A DNA stretch of 64,000 nt from a candidate division FCPU426 bacterium (GCA_003152075.1 PLZG01000072.1:110516-174515); one strand, 5' to 3'; shown: positions 1 to 8,541, counted from the stretch's first letter. Translations and numbers: made by a program. Notes: a model not told the origin generated them from the sequence alone.

Positions 1-117
1 GCCGAATTCCTTCTGGGCAAGCCAAAGCGCGGGCAATAGCGCGGCGCGCCGCACCGGATAGCGGGCAGCGATGGTCTCAAACTCAGCCACGGTTTCTTTT
101 TTAAATGTAACAGCCAT
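1..117 (-). CDS. nuoE: NADH-quinone oxidoreductase subunit E (NuoE), 3' part outside window
   Basis: Only the first 39 codons lie in the window, reading out through its left edge. The visible N-terminus has the helical start typical of the 24 kDa subunit: a run of E/A residues, then RYP, then ALLPALWLAQKEFG. NuoE carries the 2Fe-2S cluster N1a of the NADH-dehydrogenase arm of Complex I, but the cluster-binding cysteines lie outside the window. The ATG at 117 follows a GGGG-containing Shine-Dalgarno stretch. It is the fifth gene of the nuo operon (A-B-C-D-E order) and is separated from nuoD by 136 bases holding an inverted-repeat element. Identification rests on this short stretch plus operon position. 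Confidence 0.85.
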   Translation of the reverse strand, partial: MAVTFKKETVAEFETIAARYPVRRAALLPALWLAQKEFG

Positions 118-130
118 CCCAAAACCCCTT

Positions 131-243
131 TTTCACCGCAACGAACGCCAGGCTCGCCACGGGAATCTTTCCCTAAAAAACGCCTTACTCTTAATTCGAT
201 CCGTTCGCCTTTCGTGGCTGTCGTCGCGCACTTGGCGGTTCAA
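131..243. repeat. Inverted pair of dispersed CGTGGCG-type repeat inside the nuo operon
   Basis: The left arm (131-168) begins TTTCACCGCAACGAACGCC and the right arm (207-243) contains TTCGTGGCTGTCGTCGCG and GGCGGTTCA, so they are imperfect inverted copies of one element. Related copies occur at 15410-15440, 15505-15547, 16095-16137, 18384-18418 and 18499-18534. The pair fills the nuoD-nuoE gap and would form a hairpin in the nuo transcript. Confidence 0.6.
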
Positions 244-253
244 TCTTTCGTTA

Positions 254-1510
254 TCATCTGTCTAATTCACCCGCGATAATATTGATCGAACCCAAATTCG
301 CCACCGCGTCGGCGATTATGACGCCCTCGATCATCTCGTGGTAAGCGGCGAAATTCATGAAGCAGGGCGGCCGGCACTTGATGCGATAGGGGTTCTTGCT
401 TCCATCCGAAACAATAGTGAACCCCAACTCCCCGTTGGCGGCCTCGGTGGCGTCGTAAATCTCGCCCGGCTCGGGGCAGATGCCGTGCATGATGATCTTG
501 AAATGGTTCATCAGCCCCTCGATATTGCCGTAAGTCTGTTGTTTGGGAGGCAGGGCCACCCTCTTGTCGTCGGTCATGACTGGCCCCCCGGGCAGTTTCC
601 TCAGGGCCTGTTCGATAATATGGATGGATTCATCGATTTCGTAAAAGCGGATGAAGATGCGGTCATAAACGTCGCCGATGGTTCCGATGGGCACGTCGAA
701 CTTGAAATCCTCATAGTGGTAATAGGGCTCGGCCCTCCTCAGATCGTATTCCACGCCGCTGGCCCGGAGGGTCGGCCCGGTCCAGCCATATTGGATCGCC
801 TTTTCCCCCGAGATAACGCAAATGTCCCTGGCGCGGTCCAGAAAGATTCGATTGGTGGAAATCAGTTTTTTGACGTCCTGAACCCCTTTTCGGATTTCTT
901 TCAATACGGCAATCACTTCATCCTCAAAGGCCGGGTAAACATCCCGGGAAAGCCCGCCGATGCGCATATAGCTGGAGGTCAGCCTGGCGCCGCAGAGTTT
1001 TTCCAGGATGTTATAGACCTTCTCCCGCACGTTGAAGGAGTACCAGAAGTTGGTCAGGGCCCCGATATCCACCAGGTTGGCCCCGGCGCAAACCAGGTGA
1101 TCGATGATGCGGTTGAGTTCGCAAGTGATGACTCTTATATAGAGGGCCCGCTCCGGCACCTGGATGGCCAGCATTCGCTCCACGGCCTTGCAAAAACCCA
1201 CGTTGTTCATGATTGCGGAAACGTAATTGAGCCGGTCCGTATAGGGGATGCATTGCTGGAAGGTGTGAACCTCGGTGTCCTTCTCGAAACCCCGGTGCAG
1301 ATAGCCGATTTCAGTGACCGCCGCCACGATGGTTTCCCCGTCCAGGGCGCAGAGGGCCCGCAATGTTCCGTGGGTGGCAGGATGGCTGGGCCCAATATTC
1401 ACGAAGACCAGGTCTTTTTTTTCTTTGGGCTGGGCGGCGTTTAAGCCTTGGGACGAGCTTTCACCCTTGGCCGTCGGCAATAAAGTGTGGGGGTCGATAC
1501 CGGCGATCAT
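254..1510 (-). CDS. nuoD: NADH-quinone oxidoreductase subunit D (NuoD, 49 kDa)
   Basis: This 418-residue protein is a full-length NuoD, the Complex I subunit that lines the quinone-binding cavity together with NuoB. Visible family marks are GPSHPATHGTLR near residue 40, EIGYLHRGFEK, YTDRLNYVSAIMNN, the conserved CELNRI stretch, the GWTGP segment, and a C-terminal end with SINIIAGELDR close to the usual NuoD terminus. The first 35 residues are a low-conservation extension. The ATG at 1510 overlaps the nuoC stop by four bases (ATGA), so the two are probably translationally coupled. It is fourth in the nuoA-B-C-D-E operon. A long open frame on the opposite strand is a shadow. Confidence 0.97.
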   Translation of the reverse strand: MIAGIDPHTLLPTAKGESSSQGLNAAQPKEKKDLVFVNIGPSHPATHGTLRALCALDGETIVAAVTEIGYLHRGFEKDTEVHTFQQCIPYTDRLNYVSAIMNNVGFCKAVERMLAIQVPERALYIRVITCELNRIIDHLVCAGANLVDIGALTNFWYSFNVREKVYNILEKLCGARLTSSYMRIGGLSRDVYPAFEDEVIAVLKEIRKGVQDVKKLISTNRIFLDRARDICVISGEKAIQYGWTGPTLRASGVEYDLRRAEPYYHYEDFKFDVPIGTIGDVYDRIFIRFYEIDESIHIIEQALRKLPGGPVMTDDKRVALPPKQQTYGNIEGLMNHFKIIMHGICPEPGEIYDATEAANGELGFTIVSDGSKNPYRIKCRPPCFMNFAAYHEMIEGVIIADAVANLGSINIIAGELDR

Positions 1511-2046
1511 ACATAGCCCTTTTTATTGAGCCTGGCGTTCATCTCGTCCATCAGGGACTCATTGGCCGAAAGCCACTGGCGGCGAGTGATGGGATAATCC
1601 TTGCGCAGGGGATGCCCCACGAACTCATGGTGGTTCAAGATTCGTTTCAGGTTCGGGTGATGGGCGAATCGAATTCCCATTTGGTCGAAGGCTTCCCTTT
1701 CCAACCAATCGGCGTTGCCGTAAAGGTGGGATATCGTGGGAACGGACGGCTCTTCCTCCGGGGTGGTTACTTTCAACCAAGCGCGGTGCCCCAATCCTAG
1801 GGATTTCAAATGATAAATTACCCCAAATCGATCACCGGTCCACCCGGGGTAATTCGAGTAATCAACTGACACGATGTCGATCAAAAGGTTGAAACCAACC
1901 TCAGGGTCGTCCCTCAAGGCCTTCACCACCTCGGCGATTTTCAACCGTTCCACTTGGACTTCCAATTGACCATAGCGGTCCGCCGAGCCCTTGATTGCCT
2001 CGGGTAACAAAGTTTTAAGTTTTTCAAGAATCGCTTGTTGGTCCAT
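1507..2046 (-). CDS. nuoC: NADH-quinone oxidoreductase subunit C (NuoC, 30 kDa)
   Basis: The protein has 179 residues and is a separate NuoC, not the NuoCD fusion found in Escherichia coli. The 30 kDa signature is clear: EREAFDQMGIRFAHHP followed by LKRILNHHEF and GHPLRKDYP. NuoC is a peripheral-arm subunit that packs against NuoD. The stop overlaps the nuoD start by four bases, and a 43-base gap separates it from nuoB. The C-terminal tail (about 30 residues after RKDYP) is ordinary for the family. Confidence 0.96.
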   Translation of the reverse strand: MDQQAILEKLKTLLPEAIKGSADRYGQLEVQVERLKIAEVVKALRDDPEVGFNLLIDIVSVDYSNYPGWTGDRFGVIYHLKSLGLGHRAWLKVTTPEEEPSVPTISHLYGNADWLEREAFDQMGIRFAHHPNLKRILNHHEFVGHPLRKDYPITRRQWLSANESLMDEMNARLNKKGYV

Positions 2047-2089
2047 CTAGCCCTTCCGTCAATTTTGAATTATGAATTCTTAATTTCCT

Positions 2090-2599
2090 TTAGTAATCAA
2101 AAGTCGGCTCTTTGACCTTAAACTGCGCCGGTGGTGTCGTATTCGGGTTCTCAATCTTGTGCTGAAGCTTCAGGACCGCCTGCAAAATTGCCTCGGGCCT
2201 GGGGGGACAGCCGGAAATGTAAACGTCCACGGGGATAATCTGGTCGATGCCCTGCACCGTGCAGTAGTTGTTGTAGAAGCCACCCGAGGAGGCGCAGACC
2301 CCCATGGAAATGACCCACTTGGGTTCGCACATCTGCTCGTAGATTTGTTTGAGTATGGGGGCCTGCTTGAATGTCACCGTCCCGGCCACCAGGAGTAGGT
2401 CCGACTGCCGTGGCGAGAAGCGAACCAACTCCGCCCCAAAGCGGGCTATATCGAAGACCGAAGCGGCTACCCCCATGAACTCGATGGCGCAGCAGGCCGT
2501 GCCGAAGGGCATGGGCCAAAGGGAATTCTTTTGGCCCCAAGCCACAACCGCGTCTTTGCGGGTAGTAATGGCAGGAAAAGTTTCGCCGGTCATTCCCAT
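2090..2599 (-). CDS. nuoB: NADH-quinone oxidoreductase subunit B (NuoB), N2 cluster
   Basis: NuoB (169 residues from 2599) holds the terminal 4Fe-4S cluster N2 that passes electrons to quinone. Visible cluster residues are the tandem cysteines in FGTACCAIE, the cysteine in GVCASSGG and the one in SGCPPRPEA. The open frame continues upstream inside nuoA, but that part has no NuoB character. Two starts are possible: ATG at 2599, preceded by a run of six G with good spacing, or ATG at 2593, which overlaps the nuoA stop as ATGA. Either leaves it coupled to nuoA. Confidence 0.96.
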   Translation of the reverse strand: MGMTGETFPAITTRKDAVVAWGQKNSLWPMPFGTACCAIEFMGVAASVFDIARFGAELVRFSPRQSDLLLVAGTVTFKQAPILKQIYEQMCEPKWVISMGVCASSGGFYNNYCTVQGIDQIIPVDVYISGCPPRPEAILQAVLKLQHKIENPNTTPPAQFKVKEPTFDY

Positions 2600-2967
2600 T
2601 CCAGTGCCCCCCTTTTCCAAAGGTAGAACCAGCCAAAAGCCAGGACGCCCAGGAAGCCCAGCATGGAAAGGAATCCGCCCCAAGCCATCTTTTGGAATAG
2701 GACCGCCCAGGGGAAAAGGAACACTACTTCCACGTCGAATACCAGGAAGCACATGGCCACCAGGTAGAACTTCACGTTGAAGCGGTGGCGGGCGTCTCCC
2801 GGGATTGCCTGGGTTTGAATGCCGCACTCATAGGGGGATAGCTTGGTTTCGTTGTCCTTGCGGGGGCCCAAAAGGGCCGAGAGAAGGATCAGGGCCGTGG
2901 GAACCGCCATGGCCAGGAGCAGGGCCAGGACCAAGGGGAGGATATTTTCGATAAATTCGAAGTTCAT
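2590..2967 (-). CDS. nuoA: NADH-quinone oxidoreductase subunit A (NuoA)
   Basis: This is a 125-residue membrane subunit with three hydrophobic segments (about residues 9-31, 65-87 and 93-115). The family mark SPYECGIQ, followed by a segment ending [19 protein letters not shown], is intact, including the acidic residues of the second helix. NuoA sits at the joint between the peripheral and membrane arms of Complex I. It is first in the operon. AGGAG lies eight bases before the ATG, and a promoter with CRP-type sites lies 80-215 bases upstream. Confidence 0.97.
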   Translation of the reverse strand: MNFEFIENILPLVLALLLAMAVPTALILLSALLGPRKDNETKLSPYECGIQTQAIPGDARHRFNVKFYLVAMCFLVFDVEVVFLFPWAVLFQKMAWGGFLSMLGFLGVLAFGWFYLWKRGALEWE

Positions 2968-3053
2968 GCCTAAACTCCTGAAGTAGCTGAAATTCCACTC
3001 CGGGGGGGAGTTATAAACAAGCTGGGCGACATGGTTGGGCGGAATTTGACCGA

Positions 3054-3083
3054 ATTATAAGGAGTTTAGGGGGGTAGGGTCAA
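3054..3083 (-). promoter_or_regulatory. Near-consensus sigma-70-type promoter of the nuo operon
   Basis: Read on the minus strand there is TTGACC (3078-3083), an 18-base spacer and a perfect TATAAT (3054-3059). Transcription would start near 3047, about 80 bases before the nuoA ATG. The -35 box directly abuts the CRP-type palindrome at 3084-3099. Confidence 0.7.
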
Positions 3084-3099
3084 TGTGAAATATTTCACA
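3084..3099. promoter_or_regulatory. CRP/FNR-family operator, promoter-proximal
   Basis: A perfect 16-base palindrome TGTGAAATATTTCACA matches TGTGA-N6-TCACA, the classical CRP consensus. It abuts the -35 box of the nuo promoter. Its centre is roughly 42-45 bases before the predicted start, the usual place for a class II activator of this family. Confidence 0.72.
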
Positions 3100-3165
3100 A
3101 ACTATTGGCTTCGGAGGGTAAAAACTAAGATTTTCAGAGGAAATAGGCTTTTTTGCCAATAAGTC

Positions 3166-3181
3166 TGTGAAAGATTTCACA
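3166..3181. promoter_or_regulatory. CRP/FNR-family operator, distal
   Basis: A second TGTGA-N6-TCACA site (TGTGAAAGATTTCACA) has both half-sites perfect. Its centre is 82 bases from that of the first site, about eight helical turns, so both could be bound on the same DNA face. Confidence 0.68.
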
Positions 3182-3240
3182 AGCCCCAGTAGACCCTTTT
3201 GGGGTTCCACCAGGAATAGTTCGAGTCAAAATATATGACC

Positions 3241-3297
3241 TGTCATTGCGAGGAATGCCCGCTGAATAAGCGGGCGATAATGACGAAGCAACCCCAG
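3241..3297. repeat. tgtcattgcgagg-type dispersed palindromic repeat
   Basis: The element begins TGTCATTGCGAGGAATG and ends TGACGAAGCAACCCCAG, with an internal hairpin CCCGCT-N5-AGCGGG. It belongs to the same family as the copies at 10242-10290 and 10362-10402. Such elements are common as intergenic REP-like sequences in diverse bacteria. Confidence 0.65.
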
Positions 3298-3300
3298 TTT

Positions 3301-3334
3301 AAAATAAAAAAGGCCCGGGTTTTTCCCCGGGCCT
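3301..3334 (-). terminator. Rho-independent terminator of the outer-membrane protein gene
   Basis: A perfect nine-base stem (AGGCCCGGG at 3311-3319 with its complement at 3326-3334) has a six-base loop. Read on the minus strand it is followed by a U-rich run. It lies 30 bases after the stop of the gene ending at 3365. Confidence 0.85.
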
Positions 3335-3364
3335 CAAAATATTTCAACTCATCTTATAAATTAA

Positions 3365-3940
3365 TTAAATAAAGGAATATCCCACTAACAAAGTAATCGT
3401 TCCATTTTGAACATTAACATTGTTACGGATATTTTGAAGGCCTAATTCGTAACGGCCGCTGACCAAAAACTTGTCGATATCAACTTCGATCCCTCCGATA
3501 ATTCCAACGTCTGAGGAGTTAATTCCAGGAATAGTGTTATTGTTAACATCTTTGGCTACTGTATTCCAGCTGAACGCGGGTCCCACCAATAGCGCCGGAT
3601 TTATACCCGGTAACCCAAGTGAAAACTTCAAAAGGATGGGCACTTCAATATAATCCAATTCATCCGAGGTACTGGTACCTGAAATAGCCGCGCCTTTCTG
3701 CTCATAAAGCAGTTCAGGACGAATGCCGATTACATTTCCAAAGTTCAAACAAATAAAAGCACCGCCCACAAAACCCAGTTTGGAAGCTGGGGCACTGCTA
3801 AGCGTGGTATTAACATCACTTCCGATAAAATTAGCGAAATTGGCTCCCGCCTCCACACCTAAATCGAACTTTTGGGCTGAAGCCTGGCCAAAGGCTAAAG
3901 CCGCCAACACAAAACCGAACAGCAAAGCTTTTAGTCTCAT
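3365..3940 (-). CDS. Small outer-membrane beta-barrel protein, PorT/OmpW-like
   Basis: The 191-residue protein has a clear signal peptide (positive MRLK, a hydrophobic run, cleavage near ASA-Q at residue 22). The mature part alternates short amphipathic strands with turns (FDLGVEAGANFANF, LGFVGGAFICLNFG, IGIRPELLYEQKGA, LDYIEVPILLKFSL), the pattern of small eight-strand outer-membrane barrels. It ends GYSFI, a hydrophobic end of the kind barrels use for insertion. AGGAGG precedes the ATG and a strong terminator follows. The gene lies 71 bases downstream of gnd on the same strand. The function of this barrel group is generally unknown. Confidence 0.8.
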   Translation of the reverse strand: MRLKALLFGFVLAALAFGQASAQKFDLGVEAGANFANFIGSDVNTTLSSAPASKLGFVGGAFICLNFGNVIGIRPELLYEQKGAAISGTSTSDELDYIEVPILLKFSLGLPGINPALLVGPAFSWNTVAKDVNNNTIPGINSSDVGIIGGIEVDIDKFLVSGRYELGLQNIRNNVNVQNGTITLLVGYSFI

Positions 3941-4011
3941 CTCTTCCTCCTTGTGGTTTTCTTGACTCCACTTTATTAAGACGTTCGGGCGGAAATCAAG
4001 GTTTCACCGAA

Positions 4012-5454
4012 TTATTTGGTTTTGGACAGCCAATCGGTGTGCATAAAGCCTTTTTCCGGATGGTCCACCCTCTCGTAGGTATGGGCCCCGAAAAAGTCCC
4101 GTTGGGCTTGGGTCAGGTTCTGCGGCAGGTCAGCCGTGCGGTAACTATCAAAATAAGACAAGCTTCCGCCCATAGCCGGAACCGGAATGCCATTGGTCAC
4201 GGCCACCGAGACCACCTTCCTCCAGTTGGCCTGGGTGGATTCTACCTGCTTCTTGAAGGAATCGTCCAGAAGAAGGGACGGCAGGTTGGGGTTGCGGTCG
4301 TAGGCCTTCATGATCTCATCCAGCAATTTGGCGCGGATGATGCAGCCACCCTTCCAGATACGGGCCATCTCCCTTAAGTTGACGTTCCACTTGTACTCGT
4401 CGGAGGCGGCCTTGATGAGGCGCATTCCCTGGGTATAGGAGCAAACTTTGGAATCGTACAGCGCGTCCCGAACCGCGTCGATCAATTGTTTCTTGTCTTC
4501 CTTCGAGGAAATCGCCGGGCCCTTGATCTGCTGGCTGGCCTTCACCCGCTCTTCTTTGATGCTGGAAAGCCCCCGTCCATCGATGGCCGCCGCGATAGTG
4601 GGAATCTGGATACCCAGGTCCAGGGCGATTTGCGCCGTCCATTTTCCTGTTCCCTTTTGGCCAGCCTTGTCCAAGATCATATCCACCAACGGTTTGCCCG
4701 TCTCATCGTCCTTCACGGTAAATACCTTGGCGGTTAGTTCGATGAGGAAGGAGTCCAGGATTCCCTTGTTCCATTCGGCGAAGATATCGGCCAGCTCAGC
4801 GGCCTTCAACCCCAGCACTTTGCGGAGAATGTCATAGGCCTCGGCGATCAATTGCATGTCGCCGTACTCAATGCCGTTGTGAACCATCTTCACGAAGTGG
4901 CCGGCTCCATCGGGGCCGCAATGGGTTACGCAGGGCCCCGAATTGGTCTTGGCTGAGATGGCCTCGAAAATGGGCCGGACGAACTCATAGGCTTGGGCGC
5001 TGCCGCCCGGCATGATGGATGGCCCGAACCGCGCGCCCTCCTCGCCGCCGGATACTCCCGCGCCGAAAAAGAAAAAACCTTCCTTGGTCAGTTCTGCCTC
5101 GCGCCTTTGGGTATCCTTGAACCAGGAATTTCCGCCGTCAATGATGATGTCCCCCTTCGAGAGGAGCGGCTTGAGCAGTTTGATGGCGTCATCCACCGGG
5201 TCGCCGGCCTTGACCATCAGCATGACCCGCCGGGGCGATTCTAAGGCGTTCACGAATTCCTCAATGGTCTTGGCGCCGATGAACTTTTTACCCGCGTTTC
5301 TCGCCATAAAGGGAGTCACCCGGTCGCTTCGCAGGTTAACTACCGCCACTGAGAATCCATGGTCCTCGATATTCATGGCCAGGTTCTCGCCCATAACGGC
5401 GATCCCCAGGACTCCAAAATTGGCTTTTTTCAACGAAGTGGCTGTGGCTGACAT
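4012..5454 (-). CDS. gnd: 6-phosphogluconate dehydrogenase, decarboxylating
   Basis: This 480-residue enzyme oxidises 6-phosphogluconate to ribulose 5-phosphate and CO2 in the oxidative pentose phosphate pathway, usually with NADP. Family marks are the N-terminal nucleotide-binding turn GIAVMGENLAMNI, IIDGGNSWF, the substrate and catalytic segment HFVKMVHNGIEYGDMQLIAE, and the C-terminal GGCIIRAKLLDEI and SYFDSYR. The length matches the long, usually dimeric form of about 470-480 residues. AGGGGG precedes the ATG. An extended -10 (TGC then TAAGAT, 5503-5511 on the minus strand) could be its promoter, though no good -35 was seen. Confidence 0.97.
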   Translation of the reverse strand: MSATATSLKKANFGVLGIAVMGENLAMNIEDHGFSVAVVNLRSDRVTPFMARNAGKKFIGAKTIEEFVNALESPRRVMLMVKAGDPVDDAIKLLKPLLSKGDIIIDGGNSWFKDTQRREAELTKEGFFFFGAGVSGGEEGARFGPSIMPGGSAQAYEFVRPIFEAISAKTNSGPCVTHCGPDGAGHFVKMVHNGIEYGDMQLIAEAYDILRKVLGLKAAELADIFAEWNKGILDSFLIELTAKVFTVKDDETGKPLVDMILDKAGQKGTGKWTAQIALDLGIQIPTIAAAIDGRGLSSIKEERVKASQQIKGPAISSKEDKKQLIDAVRDALYDSKVCSYTQGMRLIKAASDEYKWNVNLREMARIWKGGCIIRAKLLDEIMKAYDRNPNLPSLLLDDSFKKQVESTQANWRKVVSVAVTNGIPVPAMGGSLSYFDSYRTADLPQNLTQAQRDFFGAHTYERVDHPEKGFMHTDWLSKTK

Positions 5455-5576
5455 AATCGACCCCCTGGTAAGAATTTCATCCGAGCTCGACGAAGGAAAG
5501 TCATCTTAGCACGAACTTTTTACGGATTGAGAGAACTACCGTCATCAAAAGCGAAATTTTCAGCGGTTGATATTTG

Positions 5577-6575
5577 TTACTTCTTTTCAGCCAAACCAAC
5601 CTTCTCCAAGGCTTCTTTTAAGCCCTTCGCGACTTCCGCGGGAGCCCCCAAGGCCCAGAAATGAAGGAAAAAAAGCCGGGGAGACTCGTTAAGCATGTGG
5701 TTATGGATGGCGTTGACCGTAATATGGTTTTGAGTCAGGGTGTCCACTACCGGTTTCACCTCATCGGAAACCAGGACAAAATCACCCGTAGCCGCCACCA
5801 CATCTTTGGAGGTTTTGGACCCCACTGGAAGGCTCAGAAGTCCCTTCTCTTCAATAACCAGTCCGCCTACCTTTTGGAAGTTGATGGAAGTGGCCATTCC
5901 CATGAAGGGGGGGATTTCCATCCCCATTTCGGTGATAGCCTCCCCCCGTGGAAAACCATACTGCAAAACCCTTCCATTCACCTTTCCCGGGCCTAAAATC
6001 GCCTGCACCTTTGACCAATCGGGCGGGGTGGGGGGAGTGGCGCTGGCGGCGGGCGGGGCCAAGGGGCTTTGGGGAGTACCCGTAAAGGACAAAAGGACCT
6101 TGAGACTCTGGGCAAGGTTGACCCTGGAACCATGTCCGCTGATATGGATGTGTTTCATGCTCGGGGATTCATTCAGAAGGTGATTGTGGATGGCACTCAC
6201 CTCAAACCCGCTTTTGACCAGTTGGACGAGGACCTTGGGCACTTCCTGGTCCAACAAGGCCATATCCCCCATGACCATGGTTCCCTTCGGCATGGGCTTA
6301 AAAGCGAACCAGCTGGTTAGGGCCAACCCCGGTTCGATGGGTATACCATTGACCGTCACATTGAGGTCAGTCCGGGGAAAGGTGATTTTGAACATGTCCC
6401 CCTGCTCTACACCGGGGCGGCCCAGAATTTTCTCCACCGATTGCCAGTTGGAGGAACCTTGGGAGGTTCCTGAAATTCCCGGAAGGGAACCTGAGTCCGC
6501 GCCTGATGCCCCGGAGTGAAAAAAGAAGGTAAAAAAGAAGGCCCCCCTAAGGACCATTGAAATATTTTTTTTCAC
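5577..6575 (-). CDS. Secreted DUF1259 (LppY/LpqO-type) protein with two domain copies
   Basis: This 332-residue protein has an N-terminal hydrophobic signal (residues 5-27). Two homologous DUF1259 domains follow, about residues 40-165 and 185-325. Each carries the same core: a ...VEKILGRPG or ...VQAILGPGK start, a FPR segment, and the histidine motif AIHNHLLNESP or AIHNHMLNESP. The first copy also has HIHISGHG, which the second lacks (HFWALG). DUF1259 proteins are known from mycobacterial lipoproteins LppY and LpqO and from many environmental bacteria; the function is not established. The linker is rich in proline and alanine. It is divergent from the ABC transporter operon. Confidence 0.88.
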   Translation of the reverse strand: MKKNISMVLRGAFFFTFFFHSGASGADSGSLPGISGTSQGSSNWQSVEKILGRPGVEQGDMFKITFPRTDLNVTVNGIPIEPGLALTSWFAFKPMPKGTMVMGDMALLDQEVPKVLVQLVKSGFEVSAIHNHLLNESPSMKHIHISGHGSRVNLAQSLKVLLSFTGTPQSPLAPPAASATPPTPPDWSKVQAILGPGKVNGRVLQYGFPRGEAITEMGMEIPPFMGMATSINFQKVGGLVIEEKGLLSLPVGSKTSKDVVAATGDFVLVSDEVKPVVDTLTQNHITVNAIHNHMLNESPRLFFLHFWALGAPAEVAKGLKEALEKVGLAEKK

Positions 6576-6731
6576 TCGATTTGTCCTCCTTGTTCGATTC
6601 AGGATAACCTATCCGTCCTTGTCCGGCCACTTTCCTTCCTAAGGTAATTACCGAACTTTTCCCTTTGTCCCCCGGCGTTAACAGGCTTATGATTTCCCGG
6701 ACTTCCAAAATTTCAATCGGATCGTCCCTTT

Positions 6732-8516
6732 ATGCCTTTGTCGGATCAAGAACACCGGAACATCATTCCCTTCCGCAAGATATGGGGCAACGCCAGTGCC
6801 CTGATCACCCGCTACCAAAAAATCTGGTGGATTGACTTCGCGCTCCTCTTAGGCTTGATTGGCCTCATTTTTGGAATGATCAACGTGGCCCACGAATGGA
6901 CCGGGGCCCACCGGCCTTCGATTGAGATAGACCTTTCCCCTTGGGCCCTTCCCAAATACACATTCTTCTCCCTTTGCCGGGGTTTGCTGGCCTACATTCT
7001 TTCGCTTTTGTTTACCTTCGCTTACGGCTATTGGGCGGCCAAGGACCACATGGCCGAAAAAGTCCTTATCCCCATGCTGGATATTCTCCAGAGCATTCCG
7101 GTCCTGGGTTTTCTGCCTGGCCTGGTGCTGGCACTGGTGGCCCTTTTCCCCAACAGCAATATCGGCTTGGAAATGGCGGCGGTCCTGACCATCTTCACCG
7201 GCCAGGTTTGGAACATGACTTTTAGTTTTTACCAATCGCTTCGTTCCATTCCCCAATATCTCCAGGAAGCGGCGGCTGTCTACCGTTTCAACTGGTGGCA
7301 AAAAGCGGTCAAGTTGGAAATCCCATTTTCGGGCATCGGCCTCATCTGGAACAGCATGATGAGCATGGCGGGCGGCTGGTTTTTCTTGACCGTCACGGAG
7401 TCTTTTCAGTTGGGAGATAAGGATTTTCGGCTGCCCGGCCTGGGTTCCTACATGAGCGTGGCCAATGATAAGGGGGACAACTGGGCGAAATTTTGCGGGG
7501 TCATCGCCATGATTCTCATGATCACCTTCCTTGATCAGTTCCTGTGGCGGCCCTTGGTAGTCTGGGGCCAGAAATTCCGGGTGGAAGAAGGCGGCGGCGA
7601 GGAAGGAATGACGTCTTGGTTTTTGGATTTCCTCAACCGTTCCCAAATCTTCCAGTTTTTCCAGAATCTTTTCAAATCGAAACAAATTGCTTCTTCCTCG
7701 GGTATGCCGCCCCTGGATAAGGTTACTCCCAACCCTTCGACCTCCTCCAAACCTCTCAATAAAATCTGGCCCAAACTTATCTCTTTTTTGGCTTTTCTTA
7801 TCCTCCTGGGTTCTATGCTTTTCGGCGCTTGGAAAATCATCGAGCTTTTCAGTAAAGTCAGTTTGGCCCAATGGATTCTCATCGTTCAAGAAGCCCTGGC
7901 GACATTGGGAAGGGTGCTGGTCGCGGTAGGATTCGCGGCCCTTTGGACCATTCCGGTGGGGCTTTGGATCGGCCTTTCACCCCGTCTTTCGCGGATCGCC
8001 CAACCCTTCGTCCAAGTGGCGGCTTCTTTCCCGGCCCCCATGCTCTTCTCCTACGTGATTATCCTTATGCACTTCATGGGAATGTCCCTCAATTGGGGTT
8101 CCATCGCCCTGATGGTTTTGGGCGCCCAATGGTACATTTTGTTCAACGTGATGGCCGGGGCCATGGCCATCCCTTCCGACCTTTTGGAGGCCGCTCGAAT
8201 GTACCGTATCACGGGCTGGCAAAGGTTCCGGAAAGTCTATCTGCCGGGTATCTTCCCCTATTTGGTCACCGGCATGGTGACCTCCGCCGGGGGAACCTGG
8301 AACGCCAGCATTGTGGCCGAATATGTCACCGACAAGGGTCAGGTCCTGACCGCTTTTGGCCTGGGTTCCCAAATAACCGTGGCCGCCGCCAAGGAGGATT
8401 TTCCAATGTTGGCCGCCAGCGTGGTGGTGATGTCCCTCATGGTGGTCACCTTTAACCGATTGGCGTGGAAGAGGCTTTATCGCTTGGCCGAAGAGAAGTA
8501 TTCTTTAAGCAAATAG
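6732..8516 (+). CDS. ABC transporter permease, tandem two-domain (NitT/TauT type)
   Basis: This 594-residue membrane protein contains two binding-protein-dependent permease domains, about residues 65-275 and 370-590, each with several hydrophobic segments. Both have the cytoplasmic EAA loop that contacts the ATPase: EAAAVYRFNWWQKAVKLEIP in the first and EAARMYRITGWQRFRKVYLP in the second. The spacing to downstream helices and the AGGWFF/AGGTWN segments resemble nitrate, sulfonate or bicarbonate importers. It is followed by its ATPase. No substrate-binding protein is encoded nearby, so the substrate cannot be assigned. Confidence 0.93.
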   Translation: MPLSDQEHRNIIPFRKIWGNASALITRYQKIWWIDFALLLGLIGLIFGMINVAHEWTGAHRPSIEIDLSPWALPKYTFFSLCRGLLAYILSLLFTFAYGYWAAKDHMAEKVLIPMLDILQSIPVLGFLPGLVLALVALFPNSNIGLEMAAVLTIFTGQVWNMTFSFYQSLRSIPQYLQEAAAVYRFNWWQKAVKLEIPFSGIGLIWNSMMSMAGGWFFLTVTESFQLGDKDFRLPGLGSYMSVANDKGDNWAKFCGVIAMILMITFLDQFLWRPLVVWGQKFRVEEGGGEEGMTSWFLDFLNRSQIFQFFQNLFKSKQIASSSGMPPLDKVTPNPSTSSKPLNKIWPKLISFLAFLILLGSMLFGAWKIIELFSKVSLAQWILIVQEALATLGRVLVAVGFAALWTIPVGLWIGLSPRLSRIAQPFVQVAASFPAPMLFSYVIILMHFMGMSLNWGSIALMVLGAQWYILFNVMAGAMAIPSDLLEAARMYRITGWQRFRKVYLPGIFPYLVTGMVTSAGGTWNASIVAEYVTDKGQVLTAFGLGSQITVAAAKEDFPMLAASVVVMSLMVVTFNRLAWKRLYRLAEEKYSLSK

Positions 8517-8519
8517 TCC

Positions 8520-8541
8520 CGAAGGCTAAGAGAAGCCTTCG
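8520..8541 (+). repeat. Short hairpin after the permease gene
   Basis: CGAAGGCT and AGCCTTCG form an eight-base stem with a six-base loop just after the permease stop codon. There is no U-run, so it is more likely a processing or mRNA-stability element than a terminator. Confidence 0.45.

Larger units (their letters stand above)
2968..3364. other. Intergenic region between nuoA and the outer-membrane protein gene
   Basis: This stretch of about 400 bases without a gene holds the nuo promoter, both CRP-type sites, one copy of the tgtcattgcgagg repeat (3241-3297) and the terminator of the outer-membrane protein gene. I see no further open frame or RNA gene in it. Confidence 0.7.

Noticed and set aside
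338..1444. Long open frame on the plus strand opposite nuoD
   Set aside because: It is a shadow: nuoD on the other strand has clear family motifs and operon context, and this frame has none.
6849..7889. Long open frame opposite the ABC permease
   Set aside because: It lacks any recognisable motif, while the plus-strand permease has both EAA loops.
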